DNA of 64,000 bases from NCBI GenBank assembly GCA_028277185.1, contig JANQGQ010000044.1:186001-250000 (forward strand). The letters run 5' to 3'. The notes beneath the pieces are model-generated. The model worked only from the letters and a program-made list of their open reading frames with translations. It searched no databases and was not told the origin of the DNA. This DNA is from Woeseiaceae bacterium. Lineage in GTDB: Bacteria; Pseudomonadota; Gammaproteobacteria; Steroidobacterales; Woeseiaceae. A program made the position numbers and the translations under genes. This document shows, piece after piece, positions 24,256 through 33,160 of this stretch; positions within the stretch are counted from its first letter, which is position 1; the number at the start of each line of letters is the position of its first letter.

Positions 24256-25715
24256 TGCTCGTTCTCGATCACGATCGCGCCGGCGGCTACTGGGGCAGCG
24301 TCTATGTGTTCACTGCCATCAAGGGCATGCAGGTGATCATCGACGGGCCGGTCGGTTGCGAGAACCTGCCGGTGACGTCGGTACTCCACTACACCGACGC
24401 GCTGCCACCGCACGAACTGCCGATCGTCGTGACCGGCCTCGCCGAGGAAGAGCTCGGACAGACCGGTACCGAAGAAGCGATGAAGCGCGCCCACGAGACG
24501 CTCGATCCGTCGATGCCCAGCGTCGTCGTGACCGGCTCGATCGCCGAGATGATCGGCGGCGGCGTTACGCCCGAGGGCACGCGCATCAAGCGCTTCCTGC
24601 CGCGGACTATCGACGAGGATCAGTGGCAGAGCGCCGACCGCGCCATGTACTGGCTCTGGACTGAGTACGGACCCAAGAAAGGCAAGGTCAAGCCGCGGCC
24701 CGAGCGAAAAGAAGGCGAGAAGCCGCGCGTCAACATCATCGGGCCGGCCTACGGCACGTTCAACATGCCGTCGGACCTCGCCGAGATACGCCGGCTCGTC
24801 GAAGGCATCGGCGCCGAAATCAATATGGTGTTCCCGCTCGGGTCCGACCTCAAGGACGTGCCGAAGCTTGCCAATGCGGACGTCAATATCTGCATGTACC
24901 GCGAGTTCGGACGGATTCTCTGCGAGGCGCTCGACCGGCCGTATCTGCAGGCACCAATCGGCCTGTCGAGCACGACGCTGTTCCTGACCGAGCTCGGCGA
25001 GCTGCTCGGTCTCGATCCCGAGCCGTTCATCGAGCGTGAGAAGCACACGACGATAAAGCCGCTGTGGGATCTCTGGCGCTCGGTAACGCAGGATTTCTTC
25101 GGCACCGCGAACGTGGCGATCGTCGCCGGCGAAACCTACGCACGCGGACTCAAGCTGTTCCTCGAGAACGATCTCGGCATGCCGTGTCCGGTCGTCGTAC
25201 GGCGCCGGCCGGGACAGAAGACGGACAACGAAGGCGTGCGCGCCGCGCTCAAGGAGCACAGCCCGCTCGTCGTCTTCGGCAGCTACAACGAACGCATGTA
25301 CCTGTCCGAGAGCGGCTCGCCCGCGCAGTACATTCCGGCGTCGTTTCCGGGGTCGATCATCCGGCGCCACTCGGGAACGCCGTTCATGGGCTACGGCGGC
25401 GCGACCTACGTCGTGCAGGAAGTATGCAACGCGCTGTTCGACGCGCTGTTCCACATCCTGCCGCTGGGTACGCAGCTCGACAACGTCGAAAGCACGCCGG
25501 CAAGCCTCGAGAAGGAGCTGCGCTGGCACGCGGATGCACAGGAAGCGCTAGACGCAGTCGTCGCGGAAAAGCCCGTCCTGATTCGGATTTCGGCGGCGCG
25601 TCAACTACGCGACGCGATCGAGCTTAAGGCACGCAACGAAGGCCTCGCGGAGGTCTCGCTGGACATAGTACGGGCTGTCGTTGGCGACGGTACCGGCGAT
25701 CAGGCTGCGGCCTGA
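24255..25715 (+). CDS. bchZ: Chlorophyllide a reductase subunit Z
   Basis: 486 residues, NifK/BchB-related partner of BchY. The N-terminus [20 protein letters not shown] and the cluster-proximal [16 protein letters not shown] are characteristic. Later segments [13 protein letters not shown] and [21 protein letters not shown] are also typical. It starts within the bchY stop codon, so the two subunits are probably made in equal amounts by coupled translation. About 90 nt follow before the pufQ-like gene, with no clear terminator between, in keeping with bchZ-puf read-through seen in purple bacteria. Confidence 0.95.
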   Translation: MLVLDHDRAGGYWGSVYVFTAIKGMQVIIDGPVGCENLPVTSVLHYTDALPPHELPIVVTGLAEEELGQTGTEEAMKRAHETLDPSMPSVVVTGSIAEMIGGGVTPEGTRIKRFLPRTIDEDQWQSADRAMYWLWTEYGPKKGKVKPRPERKEGEKPRVNIIGPAYGTFNMPSDLAEIRRLVEGIGAEINMVFPLGSDLKDVPKLANADVNICMYREFGRILCEALDRPYLQAPIGLSSTTLFLTELGELLGLDPEPFIEREKHTTIKPLWDLWRSVTQDFFGTANVAIVAGETYARGLKLFLENDLGMPCPVVVRRRPGQKTDNEGVRAALKEHSPLVVFGSYNERMYLSESGSPAQYIPASFPGSIIRRHSGTPFMGYGGATYVVQEVCNALFDALFHILPLGTQLDNVESTPASLEKELRWHADAQEALDAVVAEKPVLIRISAARQLRDAIELKARNEGLAEVSLDIVRAVVGDGTGDQAAA

Positions 25716-25804
25716 TCGCGGATAACAAGAGGAACGCGCTTCAAGGCAGAGTCTGAGCGACGGTCCCGCAAAACAACCACGTTGGTGGAGGAAGGACGTT
25801 GAAG

Positions 25805-26029
25805 ATGGAAAACCGGCTTACGCACGGCTTGAGGAAAGACGAAATCTGGTCGTGCCGCTTCGTGTGGATGGTGTGTTTTGCAGTGCTGCTGCCCGTGGCG
25901 ATCGTCGCGCGGTTGTCCGGCTGGCGCTGGAGACCCTGGTCCGCCGGCGGCAAGAGCGGCTATGGCTCCGCGATCGAGGAAGCATCGAGCATTTCGGCCA
26001 CGATCGCCGGCACCGTGTTTTCGCAATAA
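25805..26029 (+). CDS. pufQ: PufQ-like protein at the head of the puf operon
   Basis: 74 residues, the same size as known PufQ. It has one hydrophobic helix (about residues 19-38, FVWMVCFAVLLPVAIVA) preceded by charged residues and followed by SGWRWRPW, then a tail rich in Ser/Ala/Thr. The pattern of a short amphipathic start, one helix, an R-W-R-P step and a final Ala/Ser-rich helix, and the position between bchZ and pufB, agree with PufQ of beta- and gammaproteobacterial PGCs. PufQ is thought to influence bacteriochlorophyll supply to nascent complexes. ATG 25805 follows GGAGGAAGG at good spacing; TTG 25799 is too close to it. Confidence 0.7.
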   Translation: MENRLTHGLRKDEIWSCRFVWMVCFAVLLPVAIVARLSGWRWRPWSAGGKSGYGSAIEEASSISATIAGTVFSQ

Positions 26030-26131
26030 ACAGGATTTGTCCGTGCGGTTTCGGCCACATGGGCAACCCCGGCCGTGAGGGTTTCGCGGTAACCACAACC
26101 AAGTCGACTTTGTGTTGAGGAGAAAAAAACC

Positions 26132-26278
26132 ATGTCTGACGAAAAAAGATCTGCTTCAGGTCTTACATCAAGGGAGGCCAAAGAGTTCCACAAGTACTTC
26201 ATGCAGGGAACGCTGGGCTTTGTCGCTCTGACGCTGGTGGCACACATCCTGATCTGGATGTGGCGTCCCTGGTTCTAG
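26132..26278 (+). CDS. pufB: Light-harvesting 1 beta polypeptide
   Basis: 48 residues, normal LH1 beta size. A polar N-terminus with FHKYF, one membrane helix, and the C-terminal AHILIWMWRPWF, which holds the bacteriochlorophyll-ligating His (H38) and the aromatic W-x-W-R-P-W cluster that hydrogen-bonds the B875-type pigment. The residue four before the His is Thr rather than the more usual Ala. GAGGAG 9 nt upstream of the ATG is a strong ribosome-binding site. Antenna peptides are made in large excess over the reaction centre. Confidence 0.95.
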   Translation: MSDEKRSASGLTSREAKEFHKYFMQGTLGFVALTLVAHILIWMWRPWF

Positions 26279-26318
26279 AGCAGCGTTTCAGTTTCATTTG
26301 TAAAAGGAGTACCTGGCT

Positions 26319-26522
26319 ATGTGGAGAATTTGGCTAATGGTAGATCCGCGCCGTGGATTGGTCGCAGTGCTTGCATTTGCGTTTTTCATGGTGCTGGTCA
26401 ATCACTTTGTACAGCTCAGCACGCCGCGCTACGGCAGCTGGCTGTCCGAACCGCCCCCTGGGGCAACGGCTGCGATCCAGCAGACCAAAGACGAAGAAGT
26501 CCTGGTCGCTGGTACGCAATAG
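26319..26522 (+). CDS. pufA: Light-harvesting 1 alpha polypeptide
   Basis: 67 residues. The N-terminal MWRIWLMVDPRRG is the classic LH1 alpha signature, followed by one membrane helix and the pigment-ligating His (H29) in VNHFVQLST. The residue four before the His is Val instead of the common Ala, and an Asn precedes the His. The C-terminal tail (residues 36-67) is longer than that of a minimal alpha subunit and polar. GGAG lies upstream of the ATG. Two hairpins follow in the pufA-pufL gap. Confidence 0.94.
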   Translation: MWRIWLMVDPRRGLVAVLAFAFFMVLVNHFVQLSTPRYGSWLSEPPPGATAAIQQTKDEEVLVAGTQ

Positions 26523-26531
26523 CGAAGCGCT

Positions 26532-26575
26532 AGCCGGCTTCGCCGGTTCCGGGTCGAGCGGGAGGACGCTCCCGC
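26532..26575 (+). promoter_or_regulatory. Two stem-loops between pufA and pufL
   Basis: The 100-nt pufA-pufL spacer contains two adjacent hairpins. The first (26532-26548) has a 7-bp stem with loop TTC. The second (26558-26575) has a perfect 7-bp stem GCGGGAG/CTCCCGC with loop GACG. Neither is followed by a T-run, so they are not ordinary terminators. In other purple bacteria hairpins at this place protect the pufBA mRNA from 3' decay and so raise antenna over reaction-centre synthesis. The same role here is an inference. Confidence 0.65.
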
Positions 26576-26622
26576 GACGCCCAGAATCGGCGAAGCGAAT
26601 TTACGGCATTTGAGGTATCGAC

Positions 26623-27450
26623 ATGTCCATGCTGAGCTTTGAAAAAAAATATCGGGTGCGGGGCGGAACGCTGATCGGCGGCGACCTGTTCGACTTCTGG
26701 GTCGGGCCGTTCTACGTGGGTTTCTTCGGCGTGACGACGGCGTTTTTCGCACTGCTCGGAACCGCACTCATCTTCTACGGAATTGCAACCGGTCCGACCT
26801 GGAACATCTGGCAGATCAACATCGCGCCGCCGGATATCAGTTACGGACTGGGTTTCGCGCCGATCCACGAGGGCGGCCTGTGGCAGCTCATCACGATCTG
26901 CGCGACCGGCGCGTTCGTCTCATGGGCGCTCAGGCAGGCTGAGATCAGCCGCAAGCTGGGCATGCTCTATCACGTGCCCATAGCCTTCGGCGTGGCCGTG
27001 TTTGCGTACATCAGCCTCGTGATCATTCGCCCGCTGCTCATGGGCGCCTGGGGACACGGTTTCCCTTACGGCATCATGAGTCACCTCGACTGGGTATCGA
27101 ACACGGGCTATCAGTATCTGCACTTCCACTACAACCCGGCGCATATGATCGCCGTCACCTTCTTCTTCACGACGGTTCTGGCGCTTGGATTGCACGGCGG
27201 TGCGATTCTGTCGGCGACCAACCCTCACAGGAAGGGCGATACGGTCAAAACGAACTACCACGAGAACGCGTTCTTCCGCGATTCGATCGGCTATTCGATC
27301 GGCTCACTCGGAATTCACCGCCTGGGCCTGTTCCTGGCGTTGAACGCGGGGTTCTGGAGCGCGATCTGCATCATCATCAGCGGCCCGTTCTGGACCCGGG
27401 GCTGGCCCGAATGGTGGAACTGGTGGCTGTCGCTGCCCATCTGGAGCTAA
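26623..27450 (+). CDS. pufL: Photosynthetic reaction centre L subunit
   Basis: 275 residues, five membrane helices. Type-II reaction-centre core subunit binding the special pair, accessory bacteriochlorophyll, bacteriopheophytin and QB site. Ligand His residues fall at the expected spacing: MSHLDW (accessory pigment, H153-equivalent), HYNPAH (special-pair H173), LGLHGG (iron, H190) and GIHRLG (iron, H230). Starts ATG 26623. pufM begins 9 nt after the stop. No insertion or truncation is seen. Confidence 0.97.
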   Translation: MSMLSFEKKYRVRGGTLIGGDLFDFWVGPFYVGFFGVTTAFFALLGTALIFYGIATGPTWNIWQINIAPPDISYGLGFAPIHEGGLWQLITICATGAFVSWALRQAEISRKLGMLYHVPIAFGVAVFAYISLVIIRPLLMGAWGHGFPYGIMSHLDWVSNTGYQYLHFHYNPAHMIAVTFFFTTVLALGLHGGAILSATNPHRKGDTVKTNYHENAFFRDSIGYSIGSLGIHRLGLFLALNAGFWSAICIIISGPFWTRGWPEWWNWWLSLPIWS

Positions 27451-27459
27451 GGGGACGTC

Positions 27460-28422
27460 ATGGCGACTTATCAGAACATTTTTAATCGTGTCCAGGTTCA
27501 CGGCGAACCGGACATGGGTGTGCCCCTTCCGGAGGGCGGCATCTGGGAGCGCGGCAAGGCCGGCTTCAACCGCCTGATCGGAAGGTTTGGCGAAGCGCAG
27601 ATCGGACCGACCTATCTCGGGACGACCGGACTGCTTTCGCTGATCTTCGGCATCGCGGCGTTCGAGATCATCGGCCTCAACATGTGGGCTTCGGTCGGCT
27701 GGGATCCCGTCGAGTTCATCCGGCTGCTGCCGTGGCTTGCACTGGAACCGCCCGGACCCGAGTGGGGCCTGAGAATACCGCCGCTGAACGAAGGCGGCTG
27801 GTGGCTCCTCGCCGGCGCCTTCCTCACGCTGTCCATCTGTCTGTGGTGGGTACGGATGTACCGCCGCGCCGTGGTGCTCGGTATGGGAACGCACGTTGCC
27901 TGGGCTTTCGCCTCGGCGATCTGGCTGTACCTGGTACTCGGCTTCATCCGCCCGGTCCTGATGGGCAGCTGGAGCGAAGCGGTACCGTTCGGAATCTTCC
28001 CGCACCTCGACTGGACCACGGCGTTCTCGCTGCGTTACGGCAACCTGCTGTACAACCCGTTCCACATGCTGTCGATCACCTTCCTCTACGGGTCGGTGCT
28101 GATCTTTGCGATGCACGGGGCAACGATCCTCGCCGCCGGTAACTACGGCGCGCACCGCGAGATCGAGCAGATCGTCGATCGTGGTACGGCAGCCGAGCGT
28201 GGCGGCCTGTTCTGGCGCTGGACGATGGGCTTCAACGCGACCTTCGAGTCGATCCATCGCTGGGCCTGGTGGTTCGCGGTACTCACGACGCTGACCGGCG
28301 GCATCGGTATCCTGCTCACGGGGACCGTCGTCGACAACTGGTATCAGTGGGGCCTCGAACACGGCTTCGTGCCGGTCTATCCCGATCAGTCCACGACGGG
28401 CGATCCGGCAGCCTCGCCGTAA
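27460..28422 (+). CDS. pufM: Photosynthetic reaction centre M subunit
   Basis: 320 residues, five membrane helices, partner of PufL. Typical segments are [45 protein letters not shown] (special-pair His), AMHGATILA and [11 protein letters not shown] (iron ligands). The start follows GGGGACGTC. The C-terminal tail past the last helix is long enough to contact the cytochrome subunit, as in species with PufC. pufC starts 11 nt downstream. Confidence 0.97.
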   Translation: MATYQNIFNRVQVHGEPDMGVPLPEGGIWERGKAGFNRLIGRFGEAQIGPTYLGTTGLLSLIFGIAAFEIIGLNMWASVGWDPVEFIRLLPWLALEPPGPEWGLRIPPLNEGGWWLLAGAFLTLSICLWWVRMYRRAVVLGMGTHVAWAFASAIWLYLVLGFIRPVLMGSWSEAVPFGIFPHLDWTTAFSLRYGNLLYNPFHMLSITFLYGSVLIFAMHGATILAAGNYGAHREIEQIVDRGTAAERGGLFWRWTMGFNATFESIHRWAWWFAVLTTLTGGIGILLTGTVVDNWYQWGLEHGFVPVYPDQSTTGDPAASP

Positions 28423-28433
28423 GGAGCTATACG

Positions 28434-29441
28434 ATGTTAAGCACGAAAACCAAAGTCATTGCGCTCTGCTCAGTTGCGGTGCTCTTTACGGCGTGCGAGC
28501 GGCCACCCATCGAAACGACGCAGACCGGTTTCCGTGGCACCGCCATGGTGGATGTCGCGAATCCGCGTCTGCCCGAGCCCGAGCTTGGCTACCCCGCGGC
28601 GCTGCCGCCGGCGGGTGCCGGCGGCCCGAGGGCGGGTGACGTCTATCAGAACGTGCAGGTGCTGGGCGATCTGTCGGTGGCCGAATTCACGCGCCTCATG
28701 ACCGCGATCACGGCATGGGTTTCGCCGGAGCAGGGCTGTAACTACTGCCACAATCCGGCCGACCTCGCGAGCGACGACGTCTACACGAAGGTCGTATCGC
28801 GGCGCATGATTCAGATGACGCAGCACATCAACGAGAACTGGTCGGATCACGTCGGCGAAAACGGCGTCAACTGCTATACCTGCCACGCCGGCCAAAACGT
28901 TCCGGAGTACATCTGGTTCTCCGCGGGCGACTCCGCTTTCGGCAACAAGCACTTCGTCGGCTGGCGTGACGGCCAGAACATGCCGGACGTCGGCGTCGGC
29001 TACACGAGCCTGCCGTCCGACACCTACACGATGTTCCTGAAAGATCCCGTGGGCAATCAGTCGATCCGGCTGGAGGACGAGATGTTCTCCAGTGGGGAAC
29101 TGGGTCTCTCGATCAAGGATGCCGAGTACACCTTTGGGCTCATGACGAACTGGTCCCAGGCGCTCGGCGTCAATTGCACGTATTGCCACAATACGCGCGA
29201 CTTCTCGAATTGGGAGCAGAGCCCGCCGACGCGCACGACCGCGCATCATGGGCTCAACATGGTGCGCGACCTCAATGCGAACTACCTGATTCCGTTGAAG
29301 CCGGAGTATCCGGACAACCGCCTCGGACCGCACGAGGGCGACGCGCCCAAGGCGTATTGCGCGACCTGTCACCAGGGAGTTAATAAGCCGCTTGGCGGAG
29401 CAGATGCGGTGTCGGACTATCCGTCGCTGGCGGGTAGGTAG
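28434..29441 (+). CDS. pufC: Reaction-centre tetraheme cytochrome c subunit
   Basis: 335 residues. A lipoprotein signal ends in LFTAC with the acylated Cys at residue 21, which would anchor the mature protein to the periplasmic membrane face. Four CxxCH heme sites are present: CNYCH, CYTCH, CTYCH and CATCH. PufC re-reduces the photo-oxidised special pair. Ligand Met candidates occur in RRMIQMTQH and FGLMTNW. GGAG precedes the ATG. It is the last gene of the puf run and is followed by a strong hairpin. Confidence 0.96.
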   Translation: MLSTKTKVIALCSVAVLFTACERPPIETTQTGFRGTAMVDVANPRLPEPELGYPAALPPAGAGGPRAGDVYQNVQVLGDLSVAEFTRLMTAITAWVSPEQGCNYCHNPADLASDDVYTKVVSRRMIQMTQHINENWSDHVGENGVNCYTCHAGQNVPEYIWFSAGDSAFGNKHFVGWRDGQNMPDVGVGYTSLPSDTYTMFLKDPVGNQSIRLEDEMFSSGELGLSIKDAEYTFGLMTNWSQALGVNCTYCHNTRDFSNWEQSPPTRTTAHHGLNMVRDLNANYLIPLKPEYPDNRLGPHEGDAPKAYCATCHQGVNKPLGGADAVSDYPSLAGR

Positions 29442-29461
29442 GAAGTCCACACCTGCTTCGT

Positions 29462-29498
29462 ACCGGCCGCCTTCCATCTCCCCGACGGGGCGGCCGGT
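29462..29498. terminator. Stem-loop at the end of the puf operon
   Basis: A perfect 10-bp GC-rich stem (ACCGGCCGCC/GGCGGCCGGT) with a 17-nt loop lies 20 nt after the pufC stop, between the convergent pufC and GNAT genes. There is no T-run on either strand, so it is either a Rho-assisted terminator or an mRNA 3'-end stabiliser. Confidence 0.5.
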
Positions 29499-29535
29499 GC
29501 GGCACCTTCCACGAGCGTGTCGCGGCGCCGTGGTT

Positions 29536-30552
29536 CTACATGGCCGGGCCGCCTTCGAACGGGCCTTTGCCGAGCCGGCCGAGTAAGTCGCCGTCGACAT
29601 GCCATGCTCTGGTGTAGAGCAGGAGTTCCTTTCTGGACCGCTTTGCGAAGCGGCCGAACAAGCCCGCAGCGTCCAGTAGCGTATTGGCATCGCTGGCCGG
29701 GTCCAGGGTAAACGACGCCATGTGCGTGCCCGTCCGGGCGAGCACGGCGCTTAAGAACGGCTTCCAGCGATCGGCGTACTGCGGAACGATCAGCGGATCG
29801 TGTATCGTCGTGTAGGTGAAGGCGCGGCGGTTGTAGCGGCGGCCGATTGCACCGAAGCGTGAGTAAGCGTAGCGATGCAGCAGCCGCGCGACGGCGTCGC
29901 CCGGTCCGAGGTCGAGCACGGTACTGCCGATTCGCGCGGCGGCGGCCAGGGTATTGCCGACAAACAGCCCGTATGCCGGCAGGCCCGTCGGCGCCCGGAC
30001 CACGAGTCCCCGGCCGCTGTTCGTCGCGTCCAGCGCTTCGGCGTAGGCCTTGAGTGCCTGTCCGTCCAGCTCCCTTAAGCCGGCCGCGCTGCGCGGCCAC
30101 TGGCGATACACCAGGAACGTATGGACGGAGCCGGCCGGGACGGCACCCATGGACTCTAGCAGCCCGCGCGAGGCGTGGTTGTGGCGTTCGATGAGGCCCC
30201 AGGCAAGCGTCGGTTCCCGGTGGCGTTCGGCGATCGCGTCGAAGGCCGCCCCGACGATCTGCCGCCCGTAGCCTCGTCGCTGCACGTCAGGGTCGACCGC
30301 AAGCAGAGCCCGGTAGTACGACGCGACCCGCACGCCGCCGAGCGTGGCGCGTCCCGGCAGGAGCGCGTAGGCAGCGCGCAGCCGGTCGTCGTCGTAGAGC
30401 GAGAAGTAGCTGGCTTCGTTCAGGCTCCCGAGTGCCTGAGCGACGTTACGTCGCCGGTAGCGGAGCCCGCTGTCGCCGAAGGGGACCTGCTCGAGCAGCC
30501 GTATGAGCTCAGGCGTCGGCCTCTCGTGGTGTTCGATTCTCGTAGCGCTCAT
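29536..30552 (-). CDS. GNAT-family N-acetyltransferase, substrate unknown
   Basis: 338 residues. The N-terminal half (about 1-165) has the GNAT fold, including the acetyl-CoA pyrophosphate loop VQRRGYGRQIVG (about residue 92) after the strand YRALLAVDPD. The C-terminal half (about 175-338) has a second, more degenerate acetyltransferase-like layout without a clear Q/R-x-x-G-x-G/A loop. ATG 30552 overlaps the stop of the ATP-grasp gene (ATGA), so the two are translationally coupled. A longer upstream frame exists but lies inside the ATP-grasp gene. No known PGC function. Candidate roles are acylation of the product of its ATP-grasp partner. Confidence 0.82.
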   Translation of the reverse strand: MSATRIEHHERPTPELIRLLEQVPFGDSGLRYRRRNVAQALGSLNEASYFSLYDDDRLRAAYALLPGRATLGGVRVASYYRALLAVDPDVQRRGYGRQIVGAAFDAIAERHREPTLAWGLIERHNHASRGLLESMGAVPAGSVHTFLVYRQWPRSAAGLRELDGQALKAYAEALDATNSGRGLVVRAPTGLPAYGLFVGNTLAAAARIGSTVLDLGPGDAVARLLHRYAYSRFGAIGRRYNRRAFTYTTIHDPLIVPQYADRWKPFLSAVLARTGTHMASFTLDPASDANTLLDAAGLFGRFAKRSRKELLLYTRAWHVDGDLLGRLGKGPFEGGPAM

Positions 30553-31673
30553 GACAGAGCCGAAGGCGCTTCGCGCCACTCGAGGTCGCGCATGGCGACG
30601 GCGGCGACCGTCTCGCGCGCCAGCAACGCGCGCGCCAGAAGCGGCGCCGTATTGATGGGCATCAGCAAAAAGGGCCAGGGGTCGGACGCCCGCCAGCTCA
30701 CGTCGCGCGCATGCCGGAGTTCCTCGAGAATCCGCCCGAAGCGCCGGCGGTCCGGCAGGCTGCCGAGCAGCGCCGTGAAGCACGACCAGGACTCGGTGAG
30801 TTTGCCGCGCTTTGCCGTCGCGGAGTCGGCCGCACCGGTGATGAGCTTTGCGAGGTCCGACTCCGCGACGAAATGCAGGCCGCTCGTTGCGCGCGGATTG
30901 CACTCGAGCGCCCAGCAGCGCCCCGCGTCGTCGACGATGAAGTCGAAGGCGACAAAGCCGGTATGGCCCGTGGCCGCGACGAAAGCCTGTATCCAGCGCT
31001 CGGCAGCCGGCACCGGTTCCGTGCCGTCGAAGCAGACCGCGACACTGCCGGAGGTCACGGCCGCGCGATACGTCGAGCAGACGAGTACCCGGCCGTCGAG
31101 CGCAATGGCGAAGCCGGACACTTCCTCGCCGACGACCCGCGCCTGCACGAACTCGCCGCTGCGTGCGCCGGTCGGCTTCTCCTGAACGCGAACGTCGCGG
31201 CCCGAGCAGGAGTAGCGCGGCTTGATGACGTAGCCGTCAGCCGCGTCCAGCTCGTCCGCGGCGTCGGGCAGCCGGCTTGCCGGTGCGTCGAGACCAAGGC
31301 GCCGCGCCGTTTCGGCAAACCGGTATTTGTCGTGCAGAGCGAGTACCTCGTCCTGCGTCGCGCTGAACACCCGGATGTCTTCCGGTAGCCGTGCCTTGAG
31401 CGCGGCGACCCGCGGCGTCTCCTCGGATACCGGGACGACGAGTTCAGCGCCTTCGTCGCGGACGACGCGCTCCAGATCGTCGAGATACGCGTCGGCATCC
31501 TGCTGCGGGTCGCTTACGCGGACGCTGCGGGCGACGGCGCGCGACATCCCGCACAGATGCATCGAAAGCGGTTCGGCGACGACGACCCGGTAGCCGAGAC
31601 CGGCGAAACTGCGGGCGAGGTCGAGTGCGACGGGCAACCTCCCCAGTGTCAGGACGACACAGCGTGCCGGCAT
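30549..31673 (-). CDS. ATP-grasp domain protein, substrate unknown
   Basis: 374 residues. It has an N-terminal Rossmann-like region (about 1-95), then an ATP-grasp fold: ATP-binding GYVIKPRYSCSGRDV (about residue 150) and the metal-binding C-terminal motif WALECNPRATSGL (about residue 245). ATP-grasp enzymes join a carboxylate to an amine or thiol through an acyl-phosphate. The closest general layout is the carbamoyl-phosphate-synthase-like or amino-acid ligase group. It is the first gene of a two-gene operon with the GNAT enzyme and is divergent from the P450 gene with 107 nt between. The product is not predictable from sequence alone. Confidence 0.82.
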   Translation of the reverse strand: MPARCVVLTLGRLPVALDLARSFAGLGYRVVVAEPLSMHLCGMSRAVARSVRVSDPQQDADAYLDDLERVVRDEGAELVVPVSEETPRVAALKARLPEDIRVFSATQDEVLALHDKYRFAETARRLGLDAPASRLPDAADELDAADGYVIKPRYSCSGRDVRVQEKPTGARSGEFVQARVVGEEVSGFAIALDGRVLVCSTYRAAVTSGSVAVCFDGTEPVPAAERWIQAFVAATGHTGFVAFDFIVDDAGRCWALECNPRATSGLHFVAESDLAKLITGAADSATAKRGKLTESWSCFTALLGSLPDRRRFGRILEELRHARDVSWRASDPWPFLLMPINTAPLLARALLARETVAAVAMRDLEWREAPSALS

Positions 31674-31741
31674 CGTGTTGCTACTTGCAGCAAAATCAAT
31701 GCGGCATGATACGCGCTTCGCTGGCCTGGCGCCGATACGCG

Positions 31742-31747
31742 TATAAT
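31742..31747 (+). promoter_or_regulatory. Candidate -10 element of the P450-crtD operon
   Basis: A perfect TATAAT lies 33 nt upstream of the P450 ATG in otherwise GC-rich sequence. No good -35 match is found at 17 bp; TTCGCT at 31717-31722 would give a 19-bp spacer. Activation by a regulator is therefore possible. Confidence 0.4.
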
Positions 31748-31780
31748 GCGCGTTGGAACGACCAACGACAGGGGAGAGCG

Positions 31781-33160
31781 ATGCCGGGTCTGTACCGCCC
31801 GCCGGCGCCGGAGCCCAGAACGCCCATACGCTCTCTCCTCCGTGTCATCCGTCAGGGCGACGGCGATCTCCTGAGCCTCGTGCCGATCGACGCCTACGTC
31901 AAACCCTATACGTATCTCGGCTACTCCCGGCGTTCCATTCTGCTCGTCAACGATCCGGCGATCGCGCGCGATATTCTCACCGACCCGCTGGAGATCTTCC
32001 CGAAGAACGACCTGATGGTCGGAGCTCTCGCGCCGCTGGTCGGCGATTCGATCTTCGTGTCGAGCGGCGAACGCTGGCGCCGTCAGCGCGCCATGATCGA
32101 TCCGGCCTTCTCTCAACTGAGGATCAGTACCGCCTTCGCGTCGATGGGCGCCGCCGTGGACGACTACGAAGCCGAACTCGACCGGCGCGCGGAATCCGGC
32201 GCCGCCTTCTCGCTGGACCACGCGATGAGCGAACTCACCGCCGACGTGATCTGCCGGACGATCTTCTCGCGCTCGCTGGAATCCGAGGTCGCGCGCGAGG
32301 TGTGCGACTCGTTCACCGAGTTCGAGCAGAGCGTCGCCAGCGTGGACCTCTGGCAGCTCATATTCGGCAAGCCCTGGGCGGACGTTAAGCAGCCCGACGC
32401 TGTTCTGGCAGCCTGCACGCGCATCCGCGGACTCATCGGCGCGATGGTCGATCCCCGGCTTGCGGACGACGCCCGGCAGAGCGACGACATCGTGGCGGCC
32501 GTCATCGCGGCGCGGGACGCCGAGACCGGCGCGGGCTTCAGCCGCGAGGAGTTGATCGACCAGCTCGGCGTGTTTTTTCTCGCGGGTCACGAGACGACCG
32601 CCAGCGTACTGACCTGGGTGTTCTACGTCCTGAGTCAGCGCCCGGACGTGCTGGCCGCGCTGCGTGCGGAAGTCGAAGCCGTCGTCGGCGACGGTCCGGT
32701 GACCATTCAGGACGTCAAGCGCCTGAGCTACGTGCGCAACGTGTTCCGGGAAACCTTGCGGCTGTATCCGCCGATAACGTTCATTCCGCGCGTCGCCGCG
32801 GAAAAGACCCGGATCGGCAGGTTCAACGTGAAGAAAGGCGCCATGATCATGGTGTCGCCCTGGACGGCGCATCGCAATGCGCTGTTGTGGTCGGAGCCCG
32901 ATCGTTTCCGTCCCGAACGTTTCGACGCCGACGGCGGCGGCGACGACACTGGCGTTCTGATGTCCTTCGGGCTGGGGCCGCGCGTCTGCATCGGCGCGGC
33001 ATTCGCGACGATCGAAAGCGGCCTGATCCTTGCGCGGCTTGCGCGGCGCTACGACTTCTCGGTCGAGGCTCCCGGCCGCGTTCGGCCCGTGGCGCGGCTC
33101 ACGACCCGGCCCGCCGAGGATATCGTCGTCCGCGTCCGCCGCCGGGAGCGGCCGGCGTGA
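31781..33160 (+). CDS. Cytochrome P450 coupled to crtD
   Basis: 459 residues with a complete set of P450 motifs: I-helix oxygen-activation AGHETTAS (about residue 268), ExxR in ETLRLYPP (about 325), the region after it with PERF, and heme-thiolate loop FGLGPRVCIG (Cys about 403). No reductase or ferredoxin domain is attached, so an external redox partner is needed. GGGGAG precedes ATG 31781. The stop overlaps the crtD start (GTGA), which strongly suggests coordinated expression with a carotenoid desaturase. The sequence style (AGHETTASVLTW, FRPERF) resembles the class that includes bacterial carotene hydroxylase CYP175A1. Action on a carotenoid is plausible but inferred. Confidence 0.9.
   Translation: MPGLYRPPAPEPRTPIRSLLRVIRQGDGDLLSLVPIDAYVKPYTYLGYSRRSILLVNDPAIARDILTDPLEIFPKNDLMVGALAPLVGDSIFVSSGERWRRQRAMIDPAFSQLRISTAFASMGAAVDDYEAELDRRAESGAAFSLDHAMSELTADVICRTIFSRSLESEVAREVCDSFTEFEQSVASVDLWQLIFGKPWADVKQPDAVLAACTRIRGLIGAMVDPRLADDARQSDDIVAAVIAARDAETGAGFSREELIDQLGVFFLAGHETTASVLTWVFYVLSQRPDVLAALRAEVEAVVGDGPVTIQDVKRLSYVRNVFRETLRLYPPITFIPRVAAEKTRIGRFNVKKGAMIMVSPWTAHRNALLWSEPDRFRPERFDADGGGDDTGVLMSFGLGPRVCIGAAFATIESGLILARLARRYDFSVEAPGRVRPVARLTTRPAEDIVVRVRRRERPA

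Noticed and set aside
29536-30903. Long 455-residue version of the GNAT protein
   Set aside because: The extra N-terminal 117 residues lie within the ATP-grasp gene. ATG 30552 gives a natural ATGA overlap.
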